From JAVBMU01 sp031552185 (GTDB lineage: Bacteria > Actinomycetota > Actinomycetes > Actinomycetales > Cellulomonadaceae), in NCBI GenBank assembly GCA_031552185.1, contig JAVBMU010000028.1:1-53523 (forward strand): DNA of 53,523 nucleotides, given 5' to 3'. The notes beneath the pieces were generated by a model. The model made no database searches. It worked only from the letters and a program-made list of their open reading frames with translations, and was not told the DNA's origin. Shown here piece by piece: positions 33,202 through 41,332 of this stretch; the first letter of the stretch is position 1, and every line of letters begins with the position of its first letter. Position numbers and translations under genes: made by a program.

Positions 33202-35931
33202 TCAACCGGTGTTCTGCAGCCCGGCCGCGACGCCGTTGACCGTGAGCAGCAGCAGGCGCCGCCAGGCGGCGGCGTCCGGGTCCCCGGCCGCGGCGGATCG
33301 GAGCCGGCGCAGGGCGCGCAACTGCAACAGCGACAGCGCATCCACGTACGGGCTGCGCAATTGGACCGCGCGGCCGAGCACCCGCCGATTGGCCAGCGGC
33401 CACGGGTTGCCCGTGATCTCCAGCACCCAGCGCCGGGTCCGGCGCAGTTCGTCCAGCACCTGCTCACCCAGCCCGCCGGCGGCACCGCCGGCCGCACGCT
33501 CGTCGTCGTCGTCGGCCAGCGCAAGGTATCGGGCCGCGATGCGCTCGTCCGCCTTGGCGAGCGACATCTCGACGTTGTCGAGCAACGTCGCGAACAGCGG
33601 CCACTCCCGGTGCGCGGCGCGCAGCCGCGCCACCTCCCCGTACTCCTCCAGCGCCGTCCCGAGCCCGTACCACCCGGCGAGGTTGATCCGGGCCTGGGTC
33701 CAGGAGAAGACCCACGGGATCGCCCGCAGGTCCTCCAGCGAACCGACCGAAAGGCCGCGGCGCGCCGGCCGGGAGCCGATCGGCAACAGACCGATCTCCT
33801 CCAAGGGCGTCACGCGGGCGAACCACGCGGCGAACCCCTCGGTGTCGACCAGATGCCGGTAGTGCCGGCGGGAGGACGCGTCGAGTTCGGCCGCCAGGTC
33901 GGCGAACCGGGCCGCCGCCGCCTCGTTGCGCCGCTGGGTCGACGGCGCCGACGCGAGCAGCGTCGCCGCCGCCACCTGCTCGATGTGCCGGGCGGCGATG
34001 GTCGGGTCGCCGTACCGGGCGAGGATGACCTCGCCCTGCTCGGTGAGCTTGAAGCGACCGTCCACGGAGCCCGGCGGCTGCGCCAGCACGGCCCGGTTCG
34101 CCGGGCCGCCGCCGCGGCCCAGCGCTCCCCCGCGGCCGTGGAACAGCGTCAGCCGAATGTCGTTGCGCTGCGCCCACGCGGCGATCTGGGCCTGGGCGTC
34201 ATGCAAGGCGAGCGTGGCCGAGACCGGCCCGACGTCCTTGGAGGAGTCCGAGTAGCCGAGCATGACCTCCAATTGACGCCCGTTCGCCTCGAGCCGGCGC
34301 CGAACGGGCTCGAGGCGCAGGACGGCGTCGAGCACATCCACGCAGCCCCGCAGGTCCGCGAAGGTCTCGAACAACGGGACGACGTCGATCACCGGCAGAT
34401 CCACGCCGTCGAAGGCCACCTCCGCGAGCCGATAGACGGCGGCGATGTCCTGCGGGCGGCGAGTGAAGGACACGATGTAGCGGCGCGCGGCCGCGGGTCC
34501 CCAGCGCCGCTGGATCGCGCCCAGCGCACGGAAGGTGTCCAACACCTGATGCGTCTGCTCGGACAGGTCCCCGCCGGGGCCGAGCCGCTCGAGTTCGTCG
34601 AGCGCGGCCGCATGCACCTGCGAGTGCTGGCGGACCTCGATCTCCGCCAGGTGGAAGCCGAAGGTGCGCACCTGCCACATGAGTTGCTGCAGGTCGCCGA
34701 ACGCGGCCCGCCGGGCGCCGCCGGCGCGGAGCGATTCCTGCACCGTGCGCAGGTCCGCCCACAGGTCGTCGGCCGATTCGTAGGCCAGGTCGGCGTCGCG
34801 GCGCCGGGTGGCCGCGATCCGCTCGGCGATCACCAGCATCACCGCCCGGTGCGGTTCGCTCGGCGAGGAGACGGCCGCGGCCGCGGTCAGGTCCTCGGAC
34901 AGGCCGCGCTGGCGCCGCCACAGGGCGTGCAGCGCCGGCGAACCCGGGGTGGACACGTCCTCGAAGGTCAATGCGCGGCCCACCTGGCGGGCCACCGTCT
35001 CCAGCGCGAGCAGCACCCGCTCGGAGGCGATCACCGCGGCCTGGCGGGTCACCTCCGCGGTGACGTTCGGATTGCCGTCGCGGTCGCCGCCGATCCACGT
35101 CCCCAGCCGGACGAACGGCCGCACCGCCGGATCGTCGAGGCCGGCGCGCGAACCGAGCAGCCAGTCGTCCAGGCGTCGGTAGACCGCCGGGAAGGTCTCG
35201 AAGAGCGTGGCGTCAAAGACACCGAGCGCCGTGCGCACCTCATCCAGCGGGGACGGCTTGCGGGTCCGCACGGGCGCCGTGCGCCACAGCGCCTCGATCT
35301 CGGCCAGCAGGCGCCGGTCGTTCTCCGCCCGGCTGGTCCCGGCGAGTTCGGCGAGCCGGCGTTCGTCCAGCAGGACCGAAATCCGGCGCACCGCGCCCGA
35401 GACCGCACGCCGGCGAGCCTCCGTAGGATGCGCCGTCAGTACCGGTCGGAACTCCAGCTCCCGCAGCCGACGCGCCGCCTCCTCCGGGCCGACCTCCCCC
35501 ACGAGCTGCGTGTACGCGGCCGGCAGGGAGTCGTCGGCGGCCCCGTGCTCCGGCTCGCGCTCGCGGGCGCGCAGCACGCGGACGCGGTGGTATTCCTCGG
35601 CCAGGTTGGCCAGGTGGAAGTAGCAGGCGAACGCCCGGGTGACCTGCTCGGCACGGGCGAGGCTCATTGACTCCACCAGCATCTCGGCGCGGCCGAGCGC
35701 CGCGCCCGACTCGTCCGCGTAAGCCTCGATCGTCAACGACCGCAGGCTTTCGACGTCGTCCAGCAATTCCTCGCCCCCGGCCTCGCGCAGGACGGTGCCC
35801 AGGAGAACGCCGAGCAGGCGCACGTCCTCGCGCAAGGGTTCGGGAACCTCGTGGTGCGCATGCGAACGCGCCGGCAGCGGCGGTGGGAGTTCGGACGGCG
35901 CGACGGCAGCCGCCGCAGGTCGGTCAGTCAC
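33202..35931 (-). CDS. ppc: Phosphoenolpyruvate carboxylase
   Basis: A 909-residue anaplerotic enzyme making oxaloacetate from PEP and bicarbonate. Catalytic motifs: LTAHPTEARRR (active-site His), LGYSDSSKDVG (Lys region), FHGRGGALGRGGGP and the conserved C-terminus NGVAAGLQNTG. GTG start with TACCCT 8 bp before it, suggesting a leaderless transcript starting just after the hairpin that ends the upstream kinase gene. Confidence 0.97.
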   Translation of the reverse strand: MTDRPAAAAVAPSELPPPLPARSHAHHEVPEPLREDVRLLGVLLGTVLREAGGEELLDDVESLRSLTIEAYADESGAALGRAEMLVESMSLARAEQVTRAFACYFHLANLAEEYHRVRVLRAREREPEHGAADDSLPAAYTQLVGEVGPEEAARRLRELEFRPVLTAHPTEARRRAVSGAVRRISVLLDERRLAELAGTSRAENDRRLLAEIEALWRTAPVRTRKPSPLDEVRTALGVFDATLFETFPAVYRRLDDWLLGSRAGLDDPAVRPFVRLGTWIGGDRDGNPNVTAEVTRQAAVIASERVLLALETVARQVGRALTFEDVSTPGSPALHALWRRQRGLSEDLTAAAAVSSPSEPHRAVMLVIAERIAATRRRDADLAYESADDLWADLRTVQESLRAGGARRAAFGDLQQLMWQVRTFGFHLAEIEVRQHSQVHAAALDELERLGPGGDLSEQTHQVLDTFRALGAIQRRWGPAAARRYIVSFTRRPQDIAAVYRLAEVAFDGVDLPVIDVVPLFETFADLRGCVDVLDAVLRLEPVRRRLEANGRQLEVMLGYSDSSKDVGPVSATLALHDAQAQIAAWAQRNDIRLTLFHGRGGALGRGGGPANRAVLAQPPGSVDGRFKLTEQGEVILARYGDPTIAARHIEQVAAATLLASAPSTQRRNEAAAARFADLAAELDASSRRHYRHLVDTEGFAAWFARVTPLEEIGLLPIGSRPARRGLSVGSLEDLRAIPWVFSWTQARINLAGWYGLGTALEEYGEVARLRAAHREWPLFATLLDNVEMSLAKADERIAARYLALADDDDERAAGGAAGGLGEQVLDELRRTRRWVLEITGNPWPLANRRVLGRAVQLRSPYVDALSLLQLRALRRLRSAAAGDPDAAAWRRLLLLTVNGVAAGLQNTG

Positions 35932-35939
35932 GTGTTCAA

Positions 35940-35945
35940 AGGGTA
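35940..35945 (-). promoter_or_regulatory. Leaderless -10 box of ppc
   Basis: On the minus strand TACCCT is 8 bp before GTG 35931. Confidence 0.5.
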
Positions 35946-35973
35946 GCCGTTCGCGCCGACGCCGCCCGGTGAC

Positions 35974-36000
35974 GACGCCGCCCGGTGACCGGGCGGCGTC
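35974..36000 (-). terminator. Hairpin between the ThiD/PdxK kinase gene and ppc
   Basis: A 12-bp perfect stem, GACGCCGCCCGG (35974-35985) with CCGGGCGGCGTC (35989-36000), loop TGA, 6 bp after the kinase stop. The left arm is also duplicated at about 35958-35970. Confidence 0.7.
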
Positions 36001-36006
36001 GACTGG

Positions 36007-36807
36007 TCAGGCCGGGAGGCCGGACAGGCTGACGGCGTCGAACGGGGCGTTCGATCCGAGCCGATTCGCGATGGCGGCCGTCACCAGGCTCTTGGCCGTG
36101 CGCGCGGCGTCAAGCACCGAGGCGCCCTTGGCGAGTTCGGCCGTGATCGCCGCCGCGAAGGTGCAGCCGGCGCCGGATACCCGCTCCTCGCCGATCTTCG
36201 GCACCCGGAGCACGTGCACGTCGTCCCCGTCGACCAGGACGTCGACGGCGTCCGGCCCGGCCAGTTCGACACCGCCCTTCGCGATGACGACCTGCGGGCC
36301 GAGCCCCTGCACCTTGCGCGCCGCCTCGATCAGTTCGTCCACGGTGGTGATCGCGTCGACGCCGGCGAGGACCGTCGTCTCGAACAGGTTCGGCGTGACG
36401 ACGGTCGCCAGCGGCAGCACCTGCTCGCGCAGTGCGGTGTCCGTGTCCAGCGCGGCGCCGGGCTCCTGGCCCTTGCAGATCAGCACCGGGTCGAGCACCA
36501 CGTGCCGCCACGGCCGGCCGCGCAGGCTGCGGGCGACCACGTCGATGGTCGCCGGAGTGCCCAGCATGCCGACCTTGACCACCTCCGGCTCGTGGGTCAC
36601 CGTGGCCGCCTCGAACTGGTCCGCGATCACCTGCGGGTCCACCGGCACGAACCGGTGCGCCCAGCGGTTGCCCGGGTCGAACGAGACGATGCACGTCAAC
36701 GTCCCGACGCCGTAGACGCCGAGGTGGGCGAAGGTCTTCAGGTCGGCTTGGATCCCGGCGCCGCCCGTGGCCTCCGAACCGGCGATGACATAGGCAATCT
36801 CGGCCAT
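36007..36807 (-). CDS. thiD: Hydroxymethylpyrimidine/phosphomethylpyrimidine kinase family (ThiD/PdxK)
   Basis: A 266-residue ribokinase-fold enzyme. The N-terminus has GSEATGGAGIQADLKTF, the substrate motif of ThiD and PdxY-like kinases; the anion-hole motif reads VSGAGCTFAAAI, with Cys in place of the usual Asp, as in ThiD-type and some pyridoxal kinases. It could act on HMP, HMP-P or pyridoxal; sequence alone does not decide. Strong AGGAGGAG before ATG 36807; TACTCT at 36855-36860 is a likely -10. Confidence 0.8.
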   Translation of the reverse strand: MAEIAYVIAGSEATGGAGIQADLKTFAHLGVYGVGTLTCIVSFDPGNRWAHRFVPVDPQVIADQFEAATVTHEPEVVKVGMLGTPATIDVVARSLRGRPWRHVVLDPVLICKGQEPGAALDTDTALREQVLPLATVVTPNLFETTVLAGVDAITTVDELIEAARKVQGLGPQVVIAKGGVELAGPDAVDVLVDGDDVHVLRVPKIGEERVSGAGCTFAAAITAELAKGASVLDAARTAKSLVTAAIANRLGSNAPFDAVSLSGLPA

Positions 36808-36854
36808 GGCTCCTCCTGGGGTGTGGCTCGCGGCTCATGCCGAACAGCCCCGGA

Positions 36855-36860
36855 AGAGTA
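36855..36860 (-). promoter_or_regulatory. -10 box of the ThiD/PdxK kinase gene
   Basis: TACTCT on the minus strand, about 47 bp before the ATG, leaving a short leader that contains the Shine-Dalgarno sequence. Confidence 0.4.
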
Positions 36861-36930
36861 CCTCACCGCCGCCCCGTCCGGCGCGGGCGATCTCGGTGCC
36901 AGGACCCGCTCGGCCCCGACGTCCGAGCGC

Positions 36931-37368
36931 TCAGGCGAGGTCGGCGTCGAGCACGATTGTCGTCCCAGTCAGCGCCTTCGAGACCGGGCAGGTCTTCTTC
37001 GCCTGCTCGGCCAACTCCGCGAACTGCTCGGCCGTGATGCCGGACGCGTCCCCCCGAACGGTCAGCTTGATCCCGGGAATCCGGAACCCGCCCGTCGGGT
37101 CCGGGCCGAGCCGCACGTCGGCCGTCACGTCCAATGTGACGTCGTCCGCGCCGGCGTCGGTCAGCAGGAACGAGAACTGCATGGCGTAGCAGGACGCGTG
37201 CGCGGCGGCGATGAGTTCCTCCGGGCAGGTCACACCCTGCGCCTCATCGTCCGCGCGGCGGGGGAAGGAGACATCGAAGGCGGCCGTGGCGGAACTGGTC
37301 AGTTCGACCTTCCCGCTGCCCTCCTCCAGGGGGCCGCTCCAGGTTGCATGGGCAGAACGTACCGGCAT
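36931..37368 (-). CDS. OsmC/Ohr family peroxiredoxin-like protein
   Basis: A 145-residue OsmC-type thiol peroxidase. The two redox cysteines are seen: HASCYAM near residue 61 and KKTCPVSKAL near residue 128. VTCPEELIAAAHASC-type spacing and the length fit the OsmC subgroup rather than Ohr. It would reduce organic peroxides in the cytosol. ATG with AAGGAG upstream. Confidence 0.9.
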   Translation of the reverse strand: MPVRSAHATWSGPLEEGSGKVELTSSATAAFDVSFPRRADDEAQGVTCPEELIAAAHASCYAMQFSFLLTDAGADDVTLDVTADVRLGPDPTGGFRIPGIKLTVRGDASGITAEQFAELAEQAKKTCPVSKALTGTTIVLDADLA

Positions 37369-37537
37369 GACCGAACTCCTTCGAACGGACGACTGACGTC
37401 ATCGACCCTATCCGGAGCCGGCCGGCCGGGAAAGGACCTTCGGTCCCGAGCCGCCGGGCGGTCCGGGCGCCGTCGCCGTCGGCCGCCACGTGGCGCATGG
37501 CGCGAGGCGTTTGCCCCGGTCGGCGGTGCATTTCGGC

Positions 37538-37543
37538 TACTGT
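37538..37543 (+). promoter_or_regulatory. Leaderless -10 box of the repetitive membrane protein gene
   Basis: TACTGT is 6 bp before GTG 37550. Confidence 0.55.
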
Positions 37544-37549
37544 CGGGTC

Positions 37550-38746
37550 GTGGCGGAACGGATCCGAACCCGGAGCACCGCCGACCTCTGGGCGACGCTG
37601 GTCGGCGGCGCCTTGGTGGTGCTGCTGGAGCCGCTCCTCACCTGGTGGCGATGGCCCACCGAGGTCCAGGTCGTCGTCGCGGCCGGCGTGATCCTGGCGG
37701 TCGTCCTGGTCGGCTACCTGCACCCACGCGGCCGGCTCAATCCCGAACGCACCGGGCGGCCGCGCTGGACCATCCTCCTGGCCGTGGTCGCGGTCCTCCT
37801 CTACCCGGCGGGAGTCGCCCTGGCCGGCACCACCACGGGGATGGCCACGAGTGTGGTCCTCGCTGCCACCACGGCGGCGACGGTGACGACACTCCTGCTG
37901 GCCGCCACCCACCTCGACTTCGGCGACGCGACGATGCTCCTGGTGTTCCTGCTGTGCGGCGTCGCGGGCCTCCTCGGCGCGGTCGAGTTCGTACGTGCGG
38001 GCAATGTCCTGCGGGGTGTCGCGCTGCTGCTGGGTGCCGTCGCGGTTTTCCTGGTCGCCCTTGCGACCTTGCTGGAGGGCGTGACTTTCCGCCGCGAACG
38101 CAGAACCATGCGCGCCGTCGCCTTTCTGCTGGCGAGCGTCGGGGTGGGCCTGGTCGGCGTTGCCTTCCTGCGGGCGGGCGACGTTCTGCGCGGCGTCGCG
38201 TTTGGGTTGGCGGCAGCCTCGCTCCTACTCGGCGCCGTCCCGCTGTTCCGGCGCGAGGACGCCGAGGAAGACGCCGAGGAACAGGACGCCGAGATGCGAC
38301 TCGCGTTCCGACTGAACGGGTTTGCGCTCCTGCTGGGCGGCCTGGCGGTCCTGGTGATGGCCGTCGCCTTTCTCCGCACGGGCAAGACGCTGCACGGCAT
38401 CGCCGTTCTCGTGGCCGGGGCGGCCCTCCTGCTGGCCGGCTTTGCCGTCCTGCGCGTTACCCCCGCTCGCGCCGACGACGCCGGATTGCGGGTGAGTCTC
38501 ACCTTGGCCGGCGTCGCGCTCGGGTTGCTGGGCGCGGCCTCCGCGCTGCTCGGCGTCGCCTTTCTGCGCGAGGACAGGGTGCTGGCGGGCGTCGCGCTGC
38601 TGCTCGGCGGCGTCAGCAGCCTGCCCCTCGCGGGCGGGGCGCTCGGCGGAGCCGACAGACCCCGCCGGCTGCTGGCGTTCCTCACGACCAGGACGGATCC
38701 CGACGCCGCCCGGCCCGAGCCGAGCTCACCGGCACCGGACCGGTGA
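37550..38746 (+). CDS. Repetitive multi-helix membrane protein of unknown function
   Basis: A 398-residue protein with about 13 predicted helices. After two N-terminal helices and the segment HPRGRLNPERTGRP, the rest is built from a degenerate unit of about 25-30 residues: a hydrophobic helix followed by FLRxGxxLxGxA. Examples are FVRAGNVLRGVA, FLRAGDVLRGVA, FLRTGKTLHGIA and FLREDRVLAGVA. An acidic loop (EDAEEDAEEQDAE) interrupts the array. I know of no family match. GTG 37550 is chosen for the -10 box 6 bp before; GTG 37490 would extend it. Confidence 0.7.
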   Translation: MAERIRTRSTADLWATLVGGALVVLLEPLLTWWRWPTEVQVVVAAGVILAVVLVGYLHPRGRLNPERTGRPRWTILLAVVAVLLYPAGVALAGTTTGMATSVVLAATTAATVTTLLLAATHLDFGDATMLLVFLLCGVAGLLGAVEFVRAGNVLRGVALLLGAVAVFLVALATLLEGVTFRRERRTMRAVAFLLASVGVGLVGVAFLRAGDVLRGVAFGLAAASLLLGAVPLFRREDAEEDAEEQDAEMRLAFRLNGFALLLGGLAVLVMAVAFLRTGKTLHGIAVLVAGAALLLAGFAVLRVTPARADDAGLRVSLTLAGVALGLLGAASALLGVAFLREDRVLAGVALLLGGVSSLPLAGGALGGADRPRRLLAFLTTRTDPDAARPEPSSPAPDR

Positions 38747-39054
38747 ACCGAATGGCCACCCGCGCACCTGCGGCCGTCGCCAAGGCCACCACATCGCGGC
38801 GCCCGAGGAAGGTTACGGCTCGTTCCGGGGACGGGGACGATCGGCCGCGGCCTGCGGGCCGTCCGGACTGAGGTTGCGGACTCGATACCAGCCGCGCGGC
38901 GAGTCGATATCGGCGCCCGGGCCGACAACGAGGGGGTGATTTTCGGGATCCGCCAGGCAACGTAGTGAAGACCTCCTTATCGTGAAATGGCGCCGGGGCG
39001 GACCGGCCGCACGCACTTCTGCTGGTGTTCATCGACTCCTGAGAAGGGCGCACC
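38747..39054. other. 308-bp region before the hydrolase gene, possible small minus-strand gene
   Basis: Its main content is the small minus-strand frame listed separately. No terminator or repeat is clear. The hydrolase has its own GAAGGG signal at about 39041. Confidence 0.4.
38813..39016 (-). CDS. Possible small protein (67 codons)
   Basis: From about 38970 the frame reads SLRCLADPENHPLVVGPG, ADIDSPRGWYRVRNL and SPDGPQAAADRPR, with a balanced composition (D, E, N, W, Y) unlike the Arg-rich shadow frames. A good AAGGAGG lies at about 38969-38975 on the minus strand, but no ATG, GTG or TTG follows it in frame at usual distance; the GTG at 39016 lies before it. So either initiation is unusual or the frame is a remnant. 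I do not recognise it. Confidence 0.35.
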   Translation of the reverse strand: MRAAGPPRRHFTIRRSSLRCLADPENHPLVVGPGADIDSPRGWYRVRNLSPDGPQAAADRPRPRNEP

Positions 39055-39897
39055 ATGAACTCCGACAGCACAGAGCGCAAGAAGCCCGACACCGTCGTCC
39101 TCATCCACGGTCTGTGGATGACGCCCCGAAGCTGGGAAGGCTGGGTCCAGCACTACCAGCAGAAGGGATTCGCCGTCGTCACCCCGGCCTACCCGGGATT
39201 CGAGATCGAGGTCGAGGCACTGCGGGCGAACCCACAGATCATCGCGGACCTGACCGTCCCCGAAACCCTGGCGCACCTCACCGACGTGATCACCGGCCTC
39301 GACCGTCCGCCGATCATCATGGGCCACAGCTTCGGGGGCGCCCTCACCCAGATTCTGCTCGCCCGAGGGCTCGGCGCCGCAGGGGTGGTCATCGACTCGG
39401 CGCCGACCGAGGGCGTCCGCGTCAACCCGCCGTCCCAGGCCCGGTCGCTCTTTCCCGCGCTGCGAAACCCGGCCAACCGGCGCCGCGCGGTGGGGTTCAC
39501 TCCGGAGGAGTTCCACTACGCCTTCACGAACACCCTCTCGGCCGAAGAGTCGCGGGCGGTCTGGGAGCGCTACGCCATCCCGGCTCCCGGGCGTTGGGTC
39601 TGGGATTACGGCCTGATCGCCAACTTCAAGCCCGGACACCAGGAGACCTGGGTCGACTTCGCGACCGATCGGGCGCCGCTGCTGTTCATCGCCGGCGAGG
39701 CCGATCACATCATGCCGCCGTCGGTGAACCGGTCGAACGCCAAGCATTGGCGGAAGTCGCCGGCGGTGACCGAGTTCTTCGAGTTCGCGGGTCGCGACCA
39801 TTGGACGTGCGCGGCGCCCGGATGGGAGAAGGTGGCCGACTACGCGCTCGACTGGGCGCTCGAACAGGCGAGCAAGACCGAGCCCGCCCCAGCCTGA
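39055..39897 (+). CDS. Alpha/beta hydrolase
   Basis: A 280-residue hydrolase. The nucleophile elbow GHSFGG (Ser near residue 93), the oxyanion motif LIHGLWM, an acid residue in EADHIMPPS and a catalytic His in GRDHWTCA are all present. A nearly full-length typical domain with no signal peptide; substrate unknown. ATG with GAAGGG upstream. The 203 bp after it, up to rnpB, hold nothing I recognise. Confidence 0.88.
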   Translation: MNSDSTERKKPDTVVLIHGLWMTPRSWEGWVQHYQQKGFAVVTPAYPGFEIEVEALRANPQIIADLTVPETLAHLTDVITGLDRPPIIMGHSFGGALTQILLARGLGAAGVVIDSAPTEGVRVNPPSQARSLFPALRNPANRRRAVGFTPEEFHYAFTNTLSAEESRAVWERYAIPAPGRWVWDYGLIANFKPGHQETWVDFATDRAPLLFIAGEADHIMPPSVNRSNAKHWRKSPAVTEFFEFAGRDHWTCAAPGWEKVADYALDWALEQASKTEPAPA

Positions 39898-40100
39898 CCT
39901 GTTGGTGTCAGGCAAGGCGCCGGCGGGCACCCCGCGGGCTGACGCGGACACGGCGGAGACCTGATTCGCAGTGTTTCGAAGGACCACCGCCCCGCATTTT
40001 CGTGTGCGTTCAATGCCCCTCAGAGTGCCCCTCGCCGCAATCCTGCGGACTCTCTGCGGACTGGGGCGCCCTCCCACAGGAACCCGCACGATAGATCGTG

Positions 40101-40510
40101 ATGCGGACGAGCCGGTCTGTACGCCGGGTTCTGTCCCCGCGCGCGGTTGCCCCCGCGCGGGTGGCGGCCATCCATCTAGGACGTGCGTTGCCGCACGCCT
40201 CCAGCGGCCTACCCGGGAGCTCGGGCGGGCACCCTCGAACGCTCCCTGTCTGACCTTGCTCCGGGTGGGGTTTACCGAGCCGGACCGGTCACCCGGCCCG
40301 CTGGTGGTCTCTTACACCACCGTTTCACCCTTACCGCACCGCCCGGCCGAAGCCGGTCGACGCGGCGGTCTGTTTTCTGTGGCACTGTCCCGCGGGTCAC
40401 CCCGGGTGGGCGTTACCCACCACCCTGCCCTGCGGAGCCCGGACGTTCCTCGGCGGCGTCGCACCTCACGGCCCGACGCCGACGCGGCCGCCCGACCGAC
40501 TCGTCCGCAT
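40101..40510 (-). ncRNA. rnpB: RNase P RNA (bacterial class A)
   Basis: The RNA component of RNase P, which matures tRNA 5' ends. The conserved 5' element GAGGAACGTCCGGGCTCC is at 40434-40451 and the 3' partner with ACAGAACCCGGCGTA at about 40119-40134. GGTGGTGGGTAACGCCCAC and ACAGAAAACAGACCGCC elements match streptomycete rnpB closely. P1 pairs the first and last 17 nt with one G-U pair, which fixes the ends at about 40510 and 40101. All open frames over this region are spurious. Confidence 0.96.
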
Positions 40511-40515
40511 GCCGA

Positions 40516-40521
40516 AGCCTA
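40516..40521 (-). promoter_or_regulatory. -10 box of rnpB
   Basis: TAGGCT on the minus strand, 5 bp before the predicted RNA 5' end at 40510. Confidence 0.55.
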
Positions 40522-40651
40522 CCGGCTGCCCACCCGAGCGCGAGAAGGCCGGCAGCGCTCGCTCGCCCCGGCCGGCCAAATTGTCGCTGACTACCCGTAC
40601 CTCGAGTCCGCCGCCAGCCATGCTGCGCCGGCCTACACCTCGGAGGCGTCG

Positions 40652-41332
40652 CTACCGAGTTGCACCGGCGATGCCCGTCGGTGCCAGTAGCCGGCCGTTC
40701 TTGATCCGGACCTCGCGCTCGCAGGCATCGACGACACGGGGGCTGTGAGTCGCGATGATGAACCGCGTTCCGTGCGCCTGCAACTCTCCGAAGAGAGCGA
40801 GAATCGCATCCTCCGCCCCCTCGTCCAGCGCCCCGGTCGGCTCGTCGGCCAACACCACCAGCGGTTCCTTGACGAGCGCCCGCGCGATGGCGACCCGCTG
40901 TGCTTCACCGCCAGACAATTGGCCGATGCGCCTGGACTCAAAGCCCTGGAGACCGACCCGCGCCAGGCAGGTGCGCGCGCGCTCGGCCCGATCCTTTCCG
41001 CCGGGTGCGCCGAACATCACATTTCGCAGAACGTTCCGGTCGGGAAGCAGGTCGTACTCCTGAGTCACGACCCCGATTCGACGGAATCGAAAATCCGCCA
41101 ACGCCGACGCGGACTTGGGCAACTTGGCGCCCTCGAAGAAGTACGCCCCGCCGTATCGCCAATCCAGTCCCGCGAGGATGCGGAGTAATGTTGTCTTACC
41201 CGAACCGCTTCGTCCGACGATGGCCACGGAGCGCTCACCCGACAGCATCTTGAAATTCAAATCTTCAAAAAGCCGCCGCGGCGTGCCGTTCGGCTCCGGC
41301 ACGTCCTTGACGATCTCGGACAGTTCAATCAT
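40652..41332 (-). CDS. ABC transporter ATP-binding protein (MacB/LolD-like) of the secreted-peptide cassette
   Basis: A 226-residue ATPase with Walker A GRSGSGKTT, signature LSGGEAQRVAIARAL, Walker B VVLADEPTGALD and switch His in IIATHSP, as in MacB/LolD-type transporters that work from the membrane without import. GGGAGG precedes ATG 41332, which overlaps the stop of the permease gene (ATGA). It is last in an operon led by a secreted small protein gene. GC is near 60% in sampled lines, below the flanks. Confidence 0.9.
   Translation of the reverse strand: MIELSEIVKDVPEPNGTPRRLFEDLNFKMLSGERSVAIVGRSGSGKTTLLRILAGLDWRYGGAYFFEGAKLPKSASALADFRFRRIGVVTQEYDLLPDRNVLRNVMFGAPGGKDRAERARTCLARVGLQGFESRRIGQLSGGEAQRVAIARALVKEPLVVLADEPTGALDEGAEDAILALFGELQAHGTRFIIATHSPRVVDACEREVRIKNGRLLAPTGIAGATR

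Noticed and set aside
39971..40690. Long plus-strand frames across 40.0-40.7 kb
   Set aside because: They run through rnpB on the opposite strand, are Pro/Arg-rich and match no family.
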